NCBI GenBank assembly: GCA_016714005.1
Contig: JADJOA010000002.1
Coordinates: forward strand, 658,679-722,678
DNA length: 64,000 nucleotides
Direction of reading: 5' to 3'
From: Bacteroidota bacterium
Lineage (GTDB): Bacteria > Bacteroidota > Bacteroidia > AKYH767-A > OLB10
Made by a program: the position numbers and the translations under genes. The notes beneath the pieces were generated by a model. The model made no database searches and was not told where the DNA came from. It worked only from the letters and a program-made list of their open reading frames with translations. Positions within the stretch are counted from its first letter, which is position 1; each line of letters begins with the position of its first letter. Shown one piece after another: positions 28,590-37,722 of this stretch.

Positions 28590-29804
28590 TCAGTACAGCT
28601 TTCTGACTAATTTTTCTGTAGTAAACAAAGTTGCAAGCATACCTACACCGCCTACAGTTAACAAAACACAAACCACATCTAACCATTGTATCATTACAGG
28701 ATAGGCGTCAACAACCATGGCGCCCTGATTGCTGAATTTTATAATTGAAAAATGTATTTGTGCATAGCAAATAAGTAATCCGCAAACAATGCCTGCAACA
28801 GCGCCTATTGCTGTAATTAAAATTCCTTCAATAAAAAATATTCCTTTTACGGTTTGCAATGTTGCACCCAGGTTTTTTAGTATGCCTATATCTCTTTTCT
28901 TTTCAATTATTAAAATGGTAAGTGTGCCTAGTATGTTAAAAATGGCAATTATCATAATGAGTGAAAGAATTAAAAAAACTGCAAACTTTTCGCTCTTTAA
29001 AATTTTGTAAATAAAATCGTGTTGCTGTATGCGGTCCTTTACCAAAAAGTTTTTTCCTGCTATAGCATTTATTTGGTTAATGATGTTTTTTGTATCGGCA
29101 TTTACAAGAATTGAAATTTCAATGGCTGAAACTCTTTTTTCTTCACCGGTAATTTCACGGGCAAACTGCAAAGGCACTAACACATATTTGCTGTCAAAAT
29201 CCTGTTGTATACCAAAGACAGATGTTGGTTGTATAATCTTTTCATAAAAAGCATCTTGGGCAATGTTTGTAAGCGAAGCATCTTTTTTAGGAACATAAAT
29301 AGTTAATGCATTAAAAGTAGCCACAAGGTTTAGTGATAATGTATATGCAATAACACTTCCTACACTTGCCGATGGAATTTCAGCATCTGACAGTGAAAAA
29401 TTGCCGTCAATAATATTTTCAGTAATGCGGCTTGTGTGAATAAAGTTTGAGTCAACACCTTTGATCGTTGCAATGCATTGGCGGTCATCGTTTTTGATTA
29501 AAGCATTTTCTTCAAGTGTTAAACATATTGCATCAACTCCATTTATATTTTTTATTTTTTTAAGATCAATTAAAGAGGGGTCAAAAAATTTTCCCTGGGC
29601 AGCAATAATTTTAATATCGGGATCGAACGAATCGTACAACTGCAAAATCAAATTGCCAAACCCGTTAAATACAGACAATACTATTATTAATGCCATGCTT
29701 CCGACAAAAACACCAATTACCGAAATTAATGAGATAACATTAATGATGTTGTGGGATTTTTTAGCAATTAAATATCGCTTAGCTATTTTAAGTGGGAGGT
29801 TCAC
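28590..29804 (-). CDS. LolC/LolE-type ABC transporter permease (FtsX/MacB superfamily)
   Basis: 404 residues. One TM helix near the N-terminus (NVISLISVIGVFVGSMALIIVLSVFNGF), a ~220-residue periplasmic domain, and three TM helices near the C-terminus (FLILSLIMIIAIFNILGTLTIL; IFFIEGILITAIGAVAGIVCGLL; WLDVVCVLLTVGGVGMLATL). The sequence KKRDIGILKNLGAT and the start LKIAKRYLIAKKSHN are typical of LolC/E. In the Lol system the permease extracts outer-membrane lipoproteins from the inner membrane; its ATPase (LolD) is not in this window. Intact, and the next gene in the same direction is the ECF sigma factor, 125 bp away. Confidence 0.88.
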   Translation of the reverse strand: MNLPLKIAKRYLIAKKSHNIINVISLISVIGVFVGSMALIIVLSVFNGFGNLILQLYDSFDPDIKIIAAQGKFFDPSLIDLKKIKNINGVDAICLTLEENALIKNDDRQCIATIKGVDSNFIHTSRITENIIDGNFSLSDAEIPSASVGSVIAYTLSLNLVATFNALTIYVPKKDASLTNIAQDAFYEKIIQPTSVFGIQQDFDSKYVLVPLQFAREITGEEKRVSAIEISILVNADTKNIINQINAIAGKNFLVKDRIQQHDFIYKILKSEKFAVFLILSLIMIIAIFNILGTLTILIIEKKRDIGILKNLGATLQTVKGIFFIEGILITAIGAVAGIVCGLLICYAQIHFSIIKFSNQGAMVVDAYPVMIQWLDVVCVLLTVGGVGMLATLFTTEKLVRKLY

Positions 29805-29913
29805 CTTATATAAAATGCGTAGCGCAAATGTGATATTAAATTGATTAAAAAAAACTGTTCAACTCTTTTTGTTTTATTTTTATGCCAACAATTTGACAAC
29901 TGAAAAAACATTC

Positions 29914-30828
29914 ATGCAAACTATCCACTCACGACTTTCATTTATGCAAGGCATACCTTCTGTTGACCAGGTTGGTGTTGAAGAGCGTGTAGCACGTCTT
30001 AATAAACGCAGCATTAAAACAGAAAGTAAAATGCATGCTCTAAAACTTGCTATCAGCATGATGGACTTAACCACCCTTGATGCCAAAGATACCCCCGGCA
30101 AGGTACGGCAGTTGTGCGCAAAGGCAATACGCCCATACGAATCATTACCCGATATACCAAGTGCTGCGGCAGTTTGCGTGTACGCAAACTTAGTAGGCGT
30201 TGCAAAAAAAGCATTGGGAGATAGCGGAGTAAAAGTTGCTGCCGTAAGCACTGCTTTTCCCACGGGTATGAGCACGCGTAAGTTTAAATTAGAAGAAACA
30301 CGCTATGCCGTTAACGAAGGTGCCGATGAAATAGACATGGTAATATCTCGCGGAGAATTTTTAAAAGGAAATTACAATTTTGTGTTTGACGAAATTGCTG
30401 CGGTTAAAGAAGCATGTGGTAGCGCACACTTAAAAGTAATTTTAGAAACAGGTGAGTTAAGTACGCTTGACAATGTGCGCAAAGCAAGCGAGCTTTCTAT
30501 TGCTGCCGGAGCCGATTTTATTAAAACAAGCACAGGTAAGGTGCAACCCGCTGCAACTTTACCTGTAACCTTGGTAATGCTTGAGACTATTCGTGATCAC
30601 TATTACAACACCGGTGTAATGATAGGCATGAAACCTGCCGGAGGAATTGCTACTGCAAAAATGGCTTTACAATATTTGGTAATGGTTCGCGAAACACTGG
30701 GCGAAGCATGGCTGCACCCAGATTGGTTCAGGTTTGGTGCCAGCGCTTTGGCAAACGATTTACTTATGCAAATTGTAAAACAGATTACGGGGGTTTACCA
30801 GAGTGGAGATTATTTTTCGAAAGATTAA
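29914..30828 (+). CDS. deoC: Deoxyribose-phosphate aldolase
   Basis: 304 residues from the ATG at 29914 (MQTIHSRLSFMQG); the frame opens at 29869. It splits 2-deoxyribose 5-phosphate into glyceraldehyde 3-phosphate and acetaldehyde. Family marks: MMDLTTLDAKDT, VCVYANLVG, TAFPTGMSTRKFK, EIDMVISRGEFLKGN, the Schiff-base lysine region FIKTSTGKVQP, and phosphate-binding MKPAGGIAT. Length (~300) fits the longer class of DeoC. The last 4 bp overlap the 3' end of the convergent pheS. Confidence 0.95.
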   Translation: MQTIHSRLSFMQGIPSVDQVGVEERVARLNKRSIKTESKMHALKLAISMMDLTTLDAKDTPGKVRQLCAKAIRPYESLPDIPSAAAVCVYANLVGVAKKALGDSGVKVAAVSTAFPTGMSTRKFKLEETRYAVNEGADEIDMVISRGEFLKGNYNFVFDEIAAVKEACGSAHLKVILETGELSTLDNVRKASELSIAAGADFIKTSTGKVQPAATLPVTLVMLETIRDHYYNTGVMIGMKPAGGIATAKMALQYLVMVRETLGEAWLHPDWFRFGASALANDLLMQIVKQITGVYQSGDYFSKD

Positions 30829-31868
30829 ACGCCTCCAAACTGCCTCAAAAACCTTAAGTCATTTTCAGAAAATAAACGCAAATCATTGATGCCATGATTG
30901 AGCATGGCTATGCGCTCAATGCCCATTCCAAAAGCATAACCAGAATATTTTTTGCTGTCTATTTTACAATTATCAAGCACGGCAGGGTCAACCATACCAC
31001 AGCCAAGTATCTCTACCCAACCTGTGTACTTGCAAACATTGCAGCCTTTGCCTTTGCATATACTGCAACTTATATCCATTTCGGCCGATGGCTCCGTAAA
31101 CGGAAAATAAGACGGGCGCAAACGGATTTTTGTATCGCTGCTAAACATTTCTTTAGCAAAGTATAAAAGCGTTTGCTTTAAATCAGCAAATGAAACATCT
31201 GTATCAATATATAAGCCTTCTACCTGATGGAAAAAACAATGCGCCCTTGCACTAATGGCTTCGTTACGGTAAACCCGGCCGGGGCTAATAGTACGTATAG
31301 GCGGTTGGTTATTTTCCATAATGCGCACCTGCACAGACGATGTGTGTGTTCTCAATGCCATAGGGCCCTTTGTATCACCTTCGTCTGTTGGGCTCACAAA
31401 AAAAGTATCCTGCATATCTCTTGCCGGATGCTCTTCCGGAAAGTTTAGTGCAGAAAAGTTGTGCCAGTCATCCTCAATCTCCGGTCCGTCACTTACTACA
31501 AACCCAATGGCTGAAAATATTTCAATAATCCGGTTGCGTGCAATTGAAATAGGATGCATTGCACCGCTTTGCATTGGTTCGCCCGGTAAGCTGTAATCTA
31601 TGCCTGTTGATTCCGCAGGGGTGTATTCAAATTTTTCTTTAAGCGCAATAAATTTTTCTTCAGCTTTATTTTTTAAATCATTTACAACAGCGCCATACTC
31701 TTTCCGCATGGCGGGCTCAATATCTTTAATACGTCCAAACAATTCTTGTATAGAGCCCTTTTTACTTAAAAACTGCAAACGAAAATTTTCAAGCTGCTCT
31801 TTGGTTTCAATTTTAAAACTTTCAACTTCGTGTAAAAGAGATTTTACTTTATCGGAAGACATGGCCAT
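30825..31868 (-). CDS. pheS: Phenylalanyl-tRNA synthetase alpha subunit
   Basis: 347 residues, the normal size. N-terminal coiled coil (~5-90: LLHEVESFKIETKEQLENF and LSKKGSIQELFGRIKD), then the class II catalytic core: HPISIARNRIIEIFSAIGF, FPEEHPARDMQDTFFV, LRTHTSSVQVRIM (motif 2 area), GRVYRNEAISARAHCFFHQ, FPFTEPSAEMDISC, and motif 3 AFGMGIERIAML. A CxxC pair typical of bacterial PheS lies in DISCSICKGKGCNVC. It charges tRNA-Phe with the beta subunit (not in this window). Convergent with deoC. Confidence 0.97.
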   Translation of the reverse strand: MAMSSDKVKSLLHEVESFKIETKEQLENFRLQFLSKKGSIQELFGRIKDIEPAMRKEYGAVVNDLKNKAEEKFIALKEKFEYTPAESTGIDYSLPGEPMQSGAMHPISIARNRIIEIFSAIGFVVSDGPEIEDDWHNFSALNFPEEHPARDMQDTFFVSPTDEGDTKGPMALRTHTSSVQVRIMENNQPPIRTISPGRVYRNEAISARAHCFFHQVEGLYIDTDVSFADLKQTLLYFAKEMFSSDTKIRLRPSYFPFTEPSAEMDISCSICKGKGCNVCKYTGWVEILGCGMVDPAVLDNCKIDSKKYSGYAFGMGIERIAMLNHGINDLRLFSENDLRFLRQFGGV

Positions 31869-31949
31869 ACTTTCAATTACTATTTCACTTTATGTTCAAA
31901 AAATATCCCGCAAATAAAAGACACAAAGTTTTAATCTGCCTGCAATATA

Positions 31950-32606
31950 TTATTCAACTATCTTCATAGTCATTTTTACATCCTGTACAGGTCTGTCACC
32001 CGGCTGTGTTTGCACGGCAGCAATCTTATCAATCACCTCCAAACCCGAAACTACTTCACCAAAAACAGTGTATCCCATATCTAAAAATGGAGTGCCGCCT
32101 GCAGTGGTATAAACCTGGCGTTGCTCTGGTGTGTAGGTAATGTTTATTCGCTGTTGAGTCATGGTAAGTTCTTGCTCACTGGCTGGCTTACCTTGCACAA
32201 TATAAAACTGGCTGCCGGATGATTCTTTGTTAGGATTAACCTGATCGCCCATGCGAGCCGCAGCAAGCGCGCCCTTTTTATGAAAACGGGCAGGATTAAA
32301 CTCTGCCGGAATTGTATAACCCGGACCTCCATTACCAAGCATAGTTCCAGGAGCGGCATTCTTTGATTGAGGATCGCCACCTTGTACCATAAACCCGTTT
32401 ATAACACGATGAAACAACAGCCCGTCATAATAACCTTCTTTCACTAACTTTAAAAAATTATCGCGGTGCTTAGGGGTTTCATCATATAGTTTAACTCTCA
32501 TTACACCATAATCGGTAGTTATGTCCACTAAACTTTCTTTGGGTACCATAGGTTTTGATTTATCTGTTTTAGTTGATTTATTCTTATTAATTGCACAAGA
32601 AGACAC
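31950..32606 (-). CDS. Cyclophilin-type peptidyl-prolyl isomerase, probable lipoprotein with unclear start
   Basis: 218 residues from the GTG at 32606. Cyclophilin core: DITTDYGVMRVKLYDETP, FHRVINGFMVQGGDP, the active-site arginine in FHR, SSGSQFYIVQGKP, and MGYTVFGEVVSGLEVID. In frame just upstream of the called start, KKYLPLILLIFVSSCAIN reads like a lipoprotein signal with lipobox, so the natural protein begins further upstream (~32650). But no ATG/GTG/TTG lies in frame there before a stop codon, so the start is either damaged or mis-sequenced. Likely a periplasmic folding factor. Confidence 0.85.
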   Translation of the reverse strand: MSSCAINKNKSTKTDKSKPMVPKESLVDITTDYGVMRVKLYDETPKHRDNFLKLVKEGYYDGLLFHRVINGFMVQGGDPQSKNAAPGTMLGNGGPGYTIPAEFNPARFHKKGALAAARMGDQVNPNKESSGSQFYIVQGKPASEQELTMTQQRINITYTPEQRQVYTTAGGTPFLDMGYTVFGEVVSGLEVIDKIAAVQTQPGDRPVQDVKMTMKIVE

Positions 32607-32659
32607 AAAAATAAGTAAGATTAAAGGTAAATATTTCTTAAAATTATTATATTAAATAT

Positions 32660-32667
32660 TATTTTTG
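32660..32667 (+). promoter_or_regulatory. Candidate -7 box (TATTTTTG)
   Basis: Exact TAnnTTTG match on the + strand, 68 bp upstream of the lipoprotein gene at 32736 and in the divergent region with the cyclophilin gene. No clear -33 box. Confidence 0.35.
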
Positions 32668-32735
32668 AAGGTGTAAACTTTTTCTTTTGCACTTCGTAAA
32701 AAACATCTGCAAGTTTAATTAAAATAACACATCAC

Positions 32736-33101
32736 ATGCAAACCACCATTCGTACAAAACTATTACCCTTTGTTTTATTAGCAGGCATTGCATCAGGCAT
32801 AATTTCCTGTAAGAAAAAAGAAACCGGTTGCGATGCAGTAGTTACTGTTACCGATACTGTTGGCAAAGTGGTAAGTGGTGCGTTAGTAATTCTAAGTCAG
32901 GATAGTGTAGTTAACCCAAACACAGGAGTTAAAGCCAGTGTGCATCAGGAAGCAACCACCGATGGTTATGGGCAGGCATACTTTACTTTTGATAAAGAGG
33001 CGGTGCTGAATATTGAAGCATCAAAAGGAGTGCTGGCTGGAAGAGATTATATAAGACTTGAACCTGGAGCATCGGTAGAAAAGACCGTAAAGATTAAATA
33101 G
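32736..33101 (+). CDS. Small lipoprotein with Ig-like/carboxypeptidase-regulatory-like fold
   Basis: 121 residues. Lipoprotein signal (hydrophobic FVLLAGIASGIISC with Cys at ~25). The mature part, ~95 residues, reads VVTVTDTVGKVVSGALVIL, then TTDGYGQAYFTFDKEAVLNIEA, a pattern like carboxypeptidase-regulatory or transthyretin-like domains. Location at the outer membrane or periplasm is inferred from the lipobox; function unknown. Followed by a terminator. Confidence 0.75.
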   Translation: MQTTIRTKLLPFVLLAGIASGIISCKKKETGCDAVVTVTDTVGKVVSGALVILSQDSVVNPNTGVKASVHQEATTDGYGQAYFTFDKEAVLNIEASKGVLAGRDYIRLEPGASVEKTVKIK

Positions 33102-33140
33102 AGCGGACTCTTTTCTTCGTACAATCTAAAGAACACAAAG

Positions 33141-33163
33141 GGCAGCATCTGCTGCCTTTTTTT
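33141..33163 (+). terminator. Rho-independent terminator
   Basis: GGCAGCA at 33141-33147 pairs with TGCTGCC at 33150-33156 across a two-base loop and is followed by T7 (33157-33163). It ends the small-lipoprotein gene. Confidence 0.85.
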
Positions 33164-33185
33164 ATTTTAGCTCCTCTTTATAAGT

Positions 33186-33904
33186 ATGATAGAAACCAGC
33201 CTGACCAATATTTTATTTCTTGATGTTGAAACTGTTCCACAGCAGCAAAACTTTAAAGCACTGAGTGATGCGGAAAAAATTTGTGGGCAAACAAAGCACG
33301 ATACTTAATTAAAGACAAAGAAACACACGAAAGCATTTACAACCGTGCTGGCATTTATGCCGAGTTCGGAAAAATAATTTGCATAAGCACCGGCTATTTT
33401 TCTGATTACAGCAAAACAAAAAAACTTTTCCGCCTTAAATCTTTTTATGGCGATGATGAAAAAAAAATTCTCATAGACTTTGCTTCCCTGCTCAATAAAT
33501 TTTTTAATAAATCCAATCATTTGCTGTGCGCACATAACGGTAAAGAATTTGACTTCCCTTACCTGAGCAGGCGAATGCTTATTAACGGAATTAAATTGCC
33601 CAAAGCATTAAACACATCAGGCAAAAAACCATGGGAGATAAATCATTTAGATACTATGGAGATGTGGCGCTTTGGCGACTACAAAAATTTTACTCCGCTT
33701 AACTTAATGGCTCACGTGTTTGGCATACCATCGCCTAAAGATGATATTGATGGTTCTAAAGTATGGCAGGTGTATTGGGAAGAAAAAAATTTACAACGCA
33801 TTGTTACCTATTGTCAGAAAGACGTGCTTACCATTGCGCAGATAGTTTTAAAAATGAAAGGAGAGGAGTTGCTCTCTGATTCAGAAATAAAAATTATATA
33901 CTAA
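33186..33904 (+). CDS. DEDDy 3'-5' exonuclease (DNA_pol_B_exo2-like), frameshifted
   Basis: About 239 residues from the ATG at 33186. Exo I FLDVETVP (Asp, Glu), Exo II AHNGKEFDFPYL (Asp), and Exo III YCQKDVLTIAQ (Tyr-x3-Asp) form the DEDDy active site. This is the stand-alone PolB-like exonuclease family, likely acting in DNA or RNA 3'-end processing or repair. The frame breaks at ~33278 (A6 where A7 is needed), so only the part from about residue 34 (ANKARYLIKDKE) is openly readable. Followed by a Crp-like gene 9 bp downstream. Confidence 0.82.
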
Positions 33905-33913
33905 AACATCATC

Positions 33914-34490
33914 ATGTTTGAGCAGATAAATAAACATGCAGCGCGATATGTAACCTTTAATACAGAGGAGTTAAAAATTTTCAATTCAATAATGACTCCT
34001 AAAAGCGTAAAGAAAAAACCTTTTACTGCGCGAAGGTGAGGTGTGCAATTTTGGTGCTTACATAAACAAAGGCTGCATCAGAAATTATTTTATAGACGAA
34101 AACGGTTTTGAAGTAATCATTCAATTTGCCATTGAGGACTGGTGGGTAAGTGATATTGCCAGTTTTTACGACCGCAAGCCCGGCAATTTATTTATTGAAA
34201 CTATTGAAGATTGCGAGTTACTTACATTCACACCACAATCTATGGAGGAGTTGTTTATGAAAGCGCCACGCTTTGAGCGCATGTTCCGGTTGTTGGTGCA
34301 AAAAAATCTTTCTGTAATGCAGCGCAGGCTCTTTAAAACAATTGCACAAACAGGCGAAGAAAAATATCTTGATTTCATTGCACGTTATCCAACAATTCCG
34401 CAGCGCGTGCCGCAACATTACATCGCATCTTATCTTGGAATATCGCCTGAGTTTTTAAGTAAAATTAGAGCGCGATTGGTAAAAAGGTAA
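33914..34490 (+). CDS. Crp/Fnr-family transcription regulator, frameshifted
   Basis: About 192 residues. N-terminal cyclic-nucleotide-binding-like domain: REGEVCNFGAYINKGCIRNYFIDENG, then IQFAIEDWWVSDIASF; a helical linker (FERMFRLLVQKNLSVMQRRL); and a C-terminal winged helix ending RVPQHYIASYLGISPEFLSKIRARL, the DNA-recognition part. The first ~35 residues (MFEQINKHAARYVTFN) are in a different frame; one surplus A in the run at ~34013-34018 explains it (restoring KKNLLLREGE). Such regulators often control redox or respiratory genes. Followed by the DUF1801 gene 7 bp away. Confidence 0.85.
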
Positions 34491-34497
34491 GGATTAG

Positions 34498-34887
34498 ATG
34501 GATGATGTTGACGCATATATTGCCAATCTTCAAAATGAAAATCAGAAAAAACTGATTTCATTTTTTCACTCGCGGTTTAAAGATTATCCTAATGTTACCC
34601 CTAAAATAAGATTCAGAATTCCTTTTTATTATCAAAGAACCTGGGTGTGCTATATCAATCCTGTTAAACCAAACGGAATTGAAATTTGTTTTATACGTGG
34701 CTTTGAATTGAGTAATGAGCAGGGAATTTTGGAGGCTAAAAAAAGAAACATGATTAAAGGCGTACCCTTTTTTGAGATTGAAAAAAGCCGTGTGCGTGCG
34801 GTTGAAGAAATATTTATGGAAGCATTAGAATTAGAACGCACGGTAAAGTTTGCAGCAAGAAATATCGGAAAAGGAAAAAAGAAGTAA
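34498..34887 (+). CDS. DUF1801-family protein
   Basis: 129 residues, intact. Matches the plan of DUF1801 (YdhG/YjbR-like fold): MDDVDAYIANLQNENQKKL at the start, KIRFRIPFYYQRTWVCYINP in the middle and KGVPFFEIEK. Cytosolic, basic C-terminus (GKGKKK). Structural relatives bind small ligands or protein partners, but the role is unknown. Likely co-transcribed with the Crp-like gene. Confidence 0.8.
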   Translation: MDDVDAYIANLQNENQKKLISFFHSRFKDYPNVTPKIRFRIPFYYQRTWVCYINPVKPNGIEICFIRGFELSNEQGILEAKKRNMIKGVPFFEIEKSRVRAVEEIFMEALELERTVKFAARNIGKGKKK

Positions 34888-34893
34888 AAAGTT

Positions 34894-35502
34894 TTACTCA
34901 ATAAACGGACGTTTTATATCCTGTCTCTCAACCTTAATACCAAAACCAAAAACAAAAATTTCGTGCAGGTAAATAGAACTTCTGTTAAATCCATACGATG
35001 CAATGTATAAATCGTTTGTAGAGGTCTGAAAGAAAAATTTGTAATTCAGGTTTCCTTTATCAGGAATATATTTCAGTTCCGAGTGAACAAATGGACCATA
35101 TCGCACAGCCTGATTCCACCAATAGTAATCATCAGGATATTTTGAAGGGTAATTGAAATAAATATTTTTTCCAATGTTAAGGTTAAGAAAAGCCCCCGCA
35201 TTAAAAGGATGTATTTCCCAATGACTGTTTAATTTAATTTTCCAAATGTTATAGGATAACAGCCCGTTTATAGTCCATATTGCGCCAAAGTGCTTGGGTG
35301 TATAGCCTGATGTAAAAGTAATTTCAGTATTTTTTATCGGATTAATATAAATACCTTAGATAAACATATAAAAACCGACTACATAGAGTAATGAGAATGC
35401 TTTGAGCTTATACAAACGAGACCAACCCAAGGAGTCTGACTGCGCAAAAATGTTGGTGCTAAAAAGGCACAAACACACAATCAAATTTCTTATCTGTTGC
35501 AT
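34894..35502 (-). CDS. Probable outer-membrane or secreted protein, interrupted by an internal stop
   Basis: Restored ~202 residues. ATG at 35502 (overlapping the end of the metallophosphatase gene by 44 bp) begins a signal peptide MQQIRNLIVCLCLFSTNIFAQ. The frame is then open for ~48 codons to an in-frame TAA at 35356-35358, and continues in the same frame to 34894 with GIYINPIKNTEITF, TPKHFGAIWTINGLLSYNIW, NAGAFLNLNIGKNIYF and YLHEIFVFGFGIKVERQD. Aromatic, alternating hydrophobic segments suggest beta-strands of an outer-membrane protein. The break could be a substitution or paired indels. Family not recognised. Confidence 0.55.
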
Positions 35503-36274
35503 AAGGATAAACTGTTACAAGCGCATAAATTCTGTTTTGGGGGCTGCTGGTATTTATATAAGTGATGCCATCATTATATAATTCTCCAATACGGTGATTA
35601 TGGTTATGCCCGTTAGAAGAAAAAATTGTTTTACCTGTATTTTTCAGCAAAGATGCGTATGGAATTTCAAGCGCTTTATCAAAGTCAGCATTATCGGGCG
35701 GAACATGAGAAACAAAAATGCATCCTTTAAAATATGCTGTATCGATTACCTGTTGCTGCATCCAGTTTAAATCAGGCACTGTTCCGTTAAAAGCAAACTC
35801 TCTTGAATTGGTATTGTGCATTACAAATCTTACATCATTCCGTAAAAGAATAATCAAGCGGCCCAAAAATTTCGCGGTAAATTTCTTTAGCATTTGCAAT
35901 ACAATCATGATTTCCAATTACAGTTAGTAACGGTACTTTTAATTTTAGTAACTCTTTGTTTATCCACTTAAACTCGCGTCCAATACCAAAATCAGTTATA
36001 TCCCCAGTAATAATCATTGCGTCCAAATCAAGAATATCGTTCACCTCTTCAACCAAATCTTCAAGGTCGTCATAAAAACGCTGAGTGTCCCCTGTAAATA
36101 CTATTTTAAGAGTGTCTTTGCGCGGTTTGCCCAACAAGCGTTCAATGTTATAATTTGTTTTAAGTTCTAAATGACCGTCATATACATCGGTTTGATAGGT
36201 GTTGTAATCAAATTGATCGCATCCGCTTGAAAAAACAGTGCAATGCAAAACAAAAAATCAATTATTTTTCTCAT
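35459..36274 (-). CDS. Lipoprotein metallophosphoesterase (calcineurin-like), frameshifted twice
   Basis: About 272 residues. The start is the ATG at 36274 (MRKIIDFLFCIALFF followed by a lipobox SSGC), readable if one T is restored in the T6 run at ~36235. Metal-binding motifs in order: FTGDTQ (GD), MIITGDITDFG (GD-x-x-D), VIGNHDC (GNHD), IFVSHVPP (H) and SSNGHNHNHR (GHNH). The second break (~35845-35850) separates the GNHD part from the C-terminal part (RNDVRFVMHNTNSREF). The family hydrolyses phosphomono- or diesters with two metal ions; substrate unknown. Likely periplasmic-facing, lipid-anchored. Confidence 0.8.
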
Positions 36275-36335
36275 TAAAAAATTTCGCAAATAAATTTATC
36301 AGCAAAGCAAGAAAAAAGAGATAGTCATTAAAAAC

Positions 36336-36680
36336 TTACTTTTTCTTACAACAGTCATCTAGCTTTTTATAAGCAGCACCTTCAGCTTTTATTTCATCTG
36401 CATCAAAGCCACTTTTAGAAATGGCTTCTCTAATTTGTGCAGCGGTAGTTTTTTTTGGATTGTATTGTACGGTAATTGTTTGCTCTTCTACATTCAGTTT
36501 AGAAAACTTTACCCCCTTTAAATACTTAACAGAATTATCAATTCTTGGCTTGCAGCTTTCGCATTCTTTACAGTGGTCGCAATAAATTTTAGTACGTATT
36601 ACAATTGTTTCATTGCCTCCGGCAAACAATACAAAACTTTGAAGCAGTAATAGCGTTGTGATTAAATAATTTCGAATCAT
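36336..36680 (-). CDS. Periplasmic heavy-metal-associated (HMA) domain protein
   Basis: 114 residues. Signal peptide (MIRNYLITTLLLLQSFVLFAGG), then an HMA-type ferredoxin-like fold. The metal site is expanded to YCDHCKECESC, three overlapping CxxC motifs, followed by FSKLNVEEQTITVQYNP and IREAISKSGFDADEI. A CC pair lies near the C-terminus. Copper or another soft metal is likely from family knowledge. Separated from the metallophosphatase gene by ~60 bp in the same direction. Confidence 0.82.
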   Translation of the reverse strand: MIRNYLITTLLLLQSFVLFAGGNETIVIRTKIYCDHCKECESCKPRIDNSVKYLKGVKFSKLNVEEQTITVQYNPKKTTAAQIREAISKSGFDADEIKAEGAAYKKLDDCCKKK

Positions 36681-36760
36681 GTTTTTAACCTTTAATTATT
36701 CTACAAATATAGCTCTCCATTTCTTAATCCAGTTTAATGTAGTAACCATCTTCATAAATG

Positions 36761-36768
36761 TATTTTTG
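36761..36768 (+). promoter_or_regulatory. Candidate -7 box (TATTTTTG) before the pirin genes
   Basis: Exact TAnnTTTG match, 20 bp upstream of the ATG at 36789. No clear -33 box. Confidence 0.35.
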
Positions 36769-36788
36769 TGGTAAAAGTTTTAAATGCC

Positions 36789-37664
36789 ATGATAACAAAA
36801 ACAATCAACCACATTTACCAAGGCACCACCCCCTATTTTGTAGGAGATGGTTTCAGAGTTTCAAATTATATTCCGGGTGTAAATAATTATGCCGGTAATG
36901 AGTTAAGCCCGTTTATATTGCTTGATTATAACGAGCCACACAAGTTTGCCCCTTCACTGCAAAGGCGTGGAGTAGGAGAACATCCGCACCGCGGGTTTGA
37001 AACTGTAAGCATTGCTTATGAGGGAGAAGTGGAGCACAGAGATTCAACAGGTGCAGGTGGCATTATTCGTGCCGGTGAAGTGCAATGGATGACAGCAGCA
37101 GGTGGCTTAATGCACGAAGAATTTCAATCAGAAAATTTTACACGCAATGGTGGTGTTCAGCATTTTATTCAGCTTTGGGTTAACCTGCCTGCAAAAAATA
37201 AAATGGATAAACCGCATTATCAGGCCTTAACGCGTGAAATGATAAAAGAATTTAAGTTAGATGACAATGGAAGCGTTGCAAGAATAATTGCTGGAAATTT
37301 TAAAGGTGTAAATGGTGCAGCATCAACTTATACTCCTATTGAAATGTATGATTTAAGATTAAATAAGAATTCTGACATTACTTTTGAAATTCCTTTTAAC
37401 CATAATGCAATGATGCTTGTTACAAAAGGAGAAGTAACGATTAACAACTCTGAAAAATCTAAACACAAAGATTTTATTGTGTTTAATAATGACGGAGAAA
37501 CTATTCATCTTAATGCCAATGCCGACAGCATGGTGTTTTTTATTTCTGGCGAACCAATCAATGAATCAATTGCCCGTTACGGTCCGTTTGTAATGAATAC
37601 CAAAGCAGAAATTATGCAGGCAATGGAAGATATTAACTCAGGAACGTTTGGTGTTATTTCTTAA
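36789..37664 (+). CDS. Pirin-family protein
   Basis: 291 residues from the ATG at 36789 (MITKTINHIYQGTT). Two cupin halves; the N-terminal one holds the metal ligands HPHRGFETVS and the downstream glutamate/His in EVEHRDSTG, and the family marks GEVQWMTAAGGLMHEE and HFIQLWVNLP. Pirins are Fe-binding cupins, some with quercetin 2,3-dioxygenase activity and some with regulatory roles; I cannot tell which here. Intact; the next gene is a second pirin-type protein, then YceI. Confidence 0.9.
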   Translation: MITKTINHIYQGTTPYFVGDGFRVSNYIPGVNNYAGNELSPFILLDYNEPHKFAPSLQRRGVGEHPHRGFETVSIAYEGEVEHRDSTGAGGIIRAGEVQWMTAAGGLMHEEFQSENFTRNGGVQHFIQLWVNLPAKNKMDKPHYQALTREMIKEFKLDDNGSVARIIAGNFKGVNGAASTYTPIEMYDLRLNKNSDITFEIPFNHNAMMLVTKGEVTINNSEKSKHKDFIVFNNDGETIHLNANADSMVFFISGEPINESIARYGPFVMNTKAEIMQAMEDINSGTFGVIS

Positions 37665-37722
37665 TCTGAATTAATGCACGCAATAAAATCAGAAAATAAT
37701 TTTACTTAAAAATTTAAAAGTC

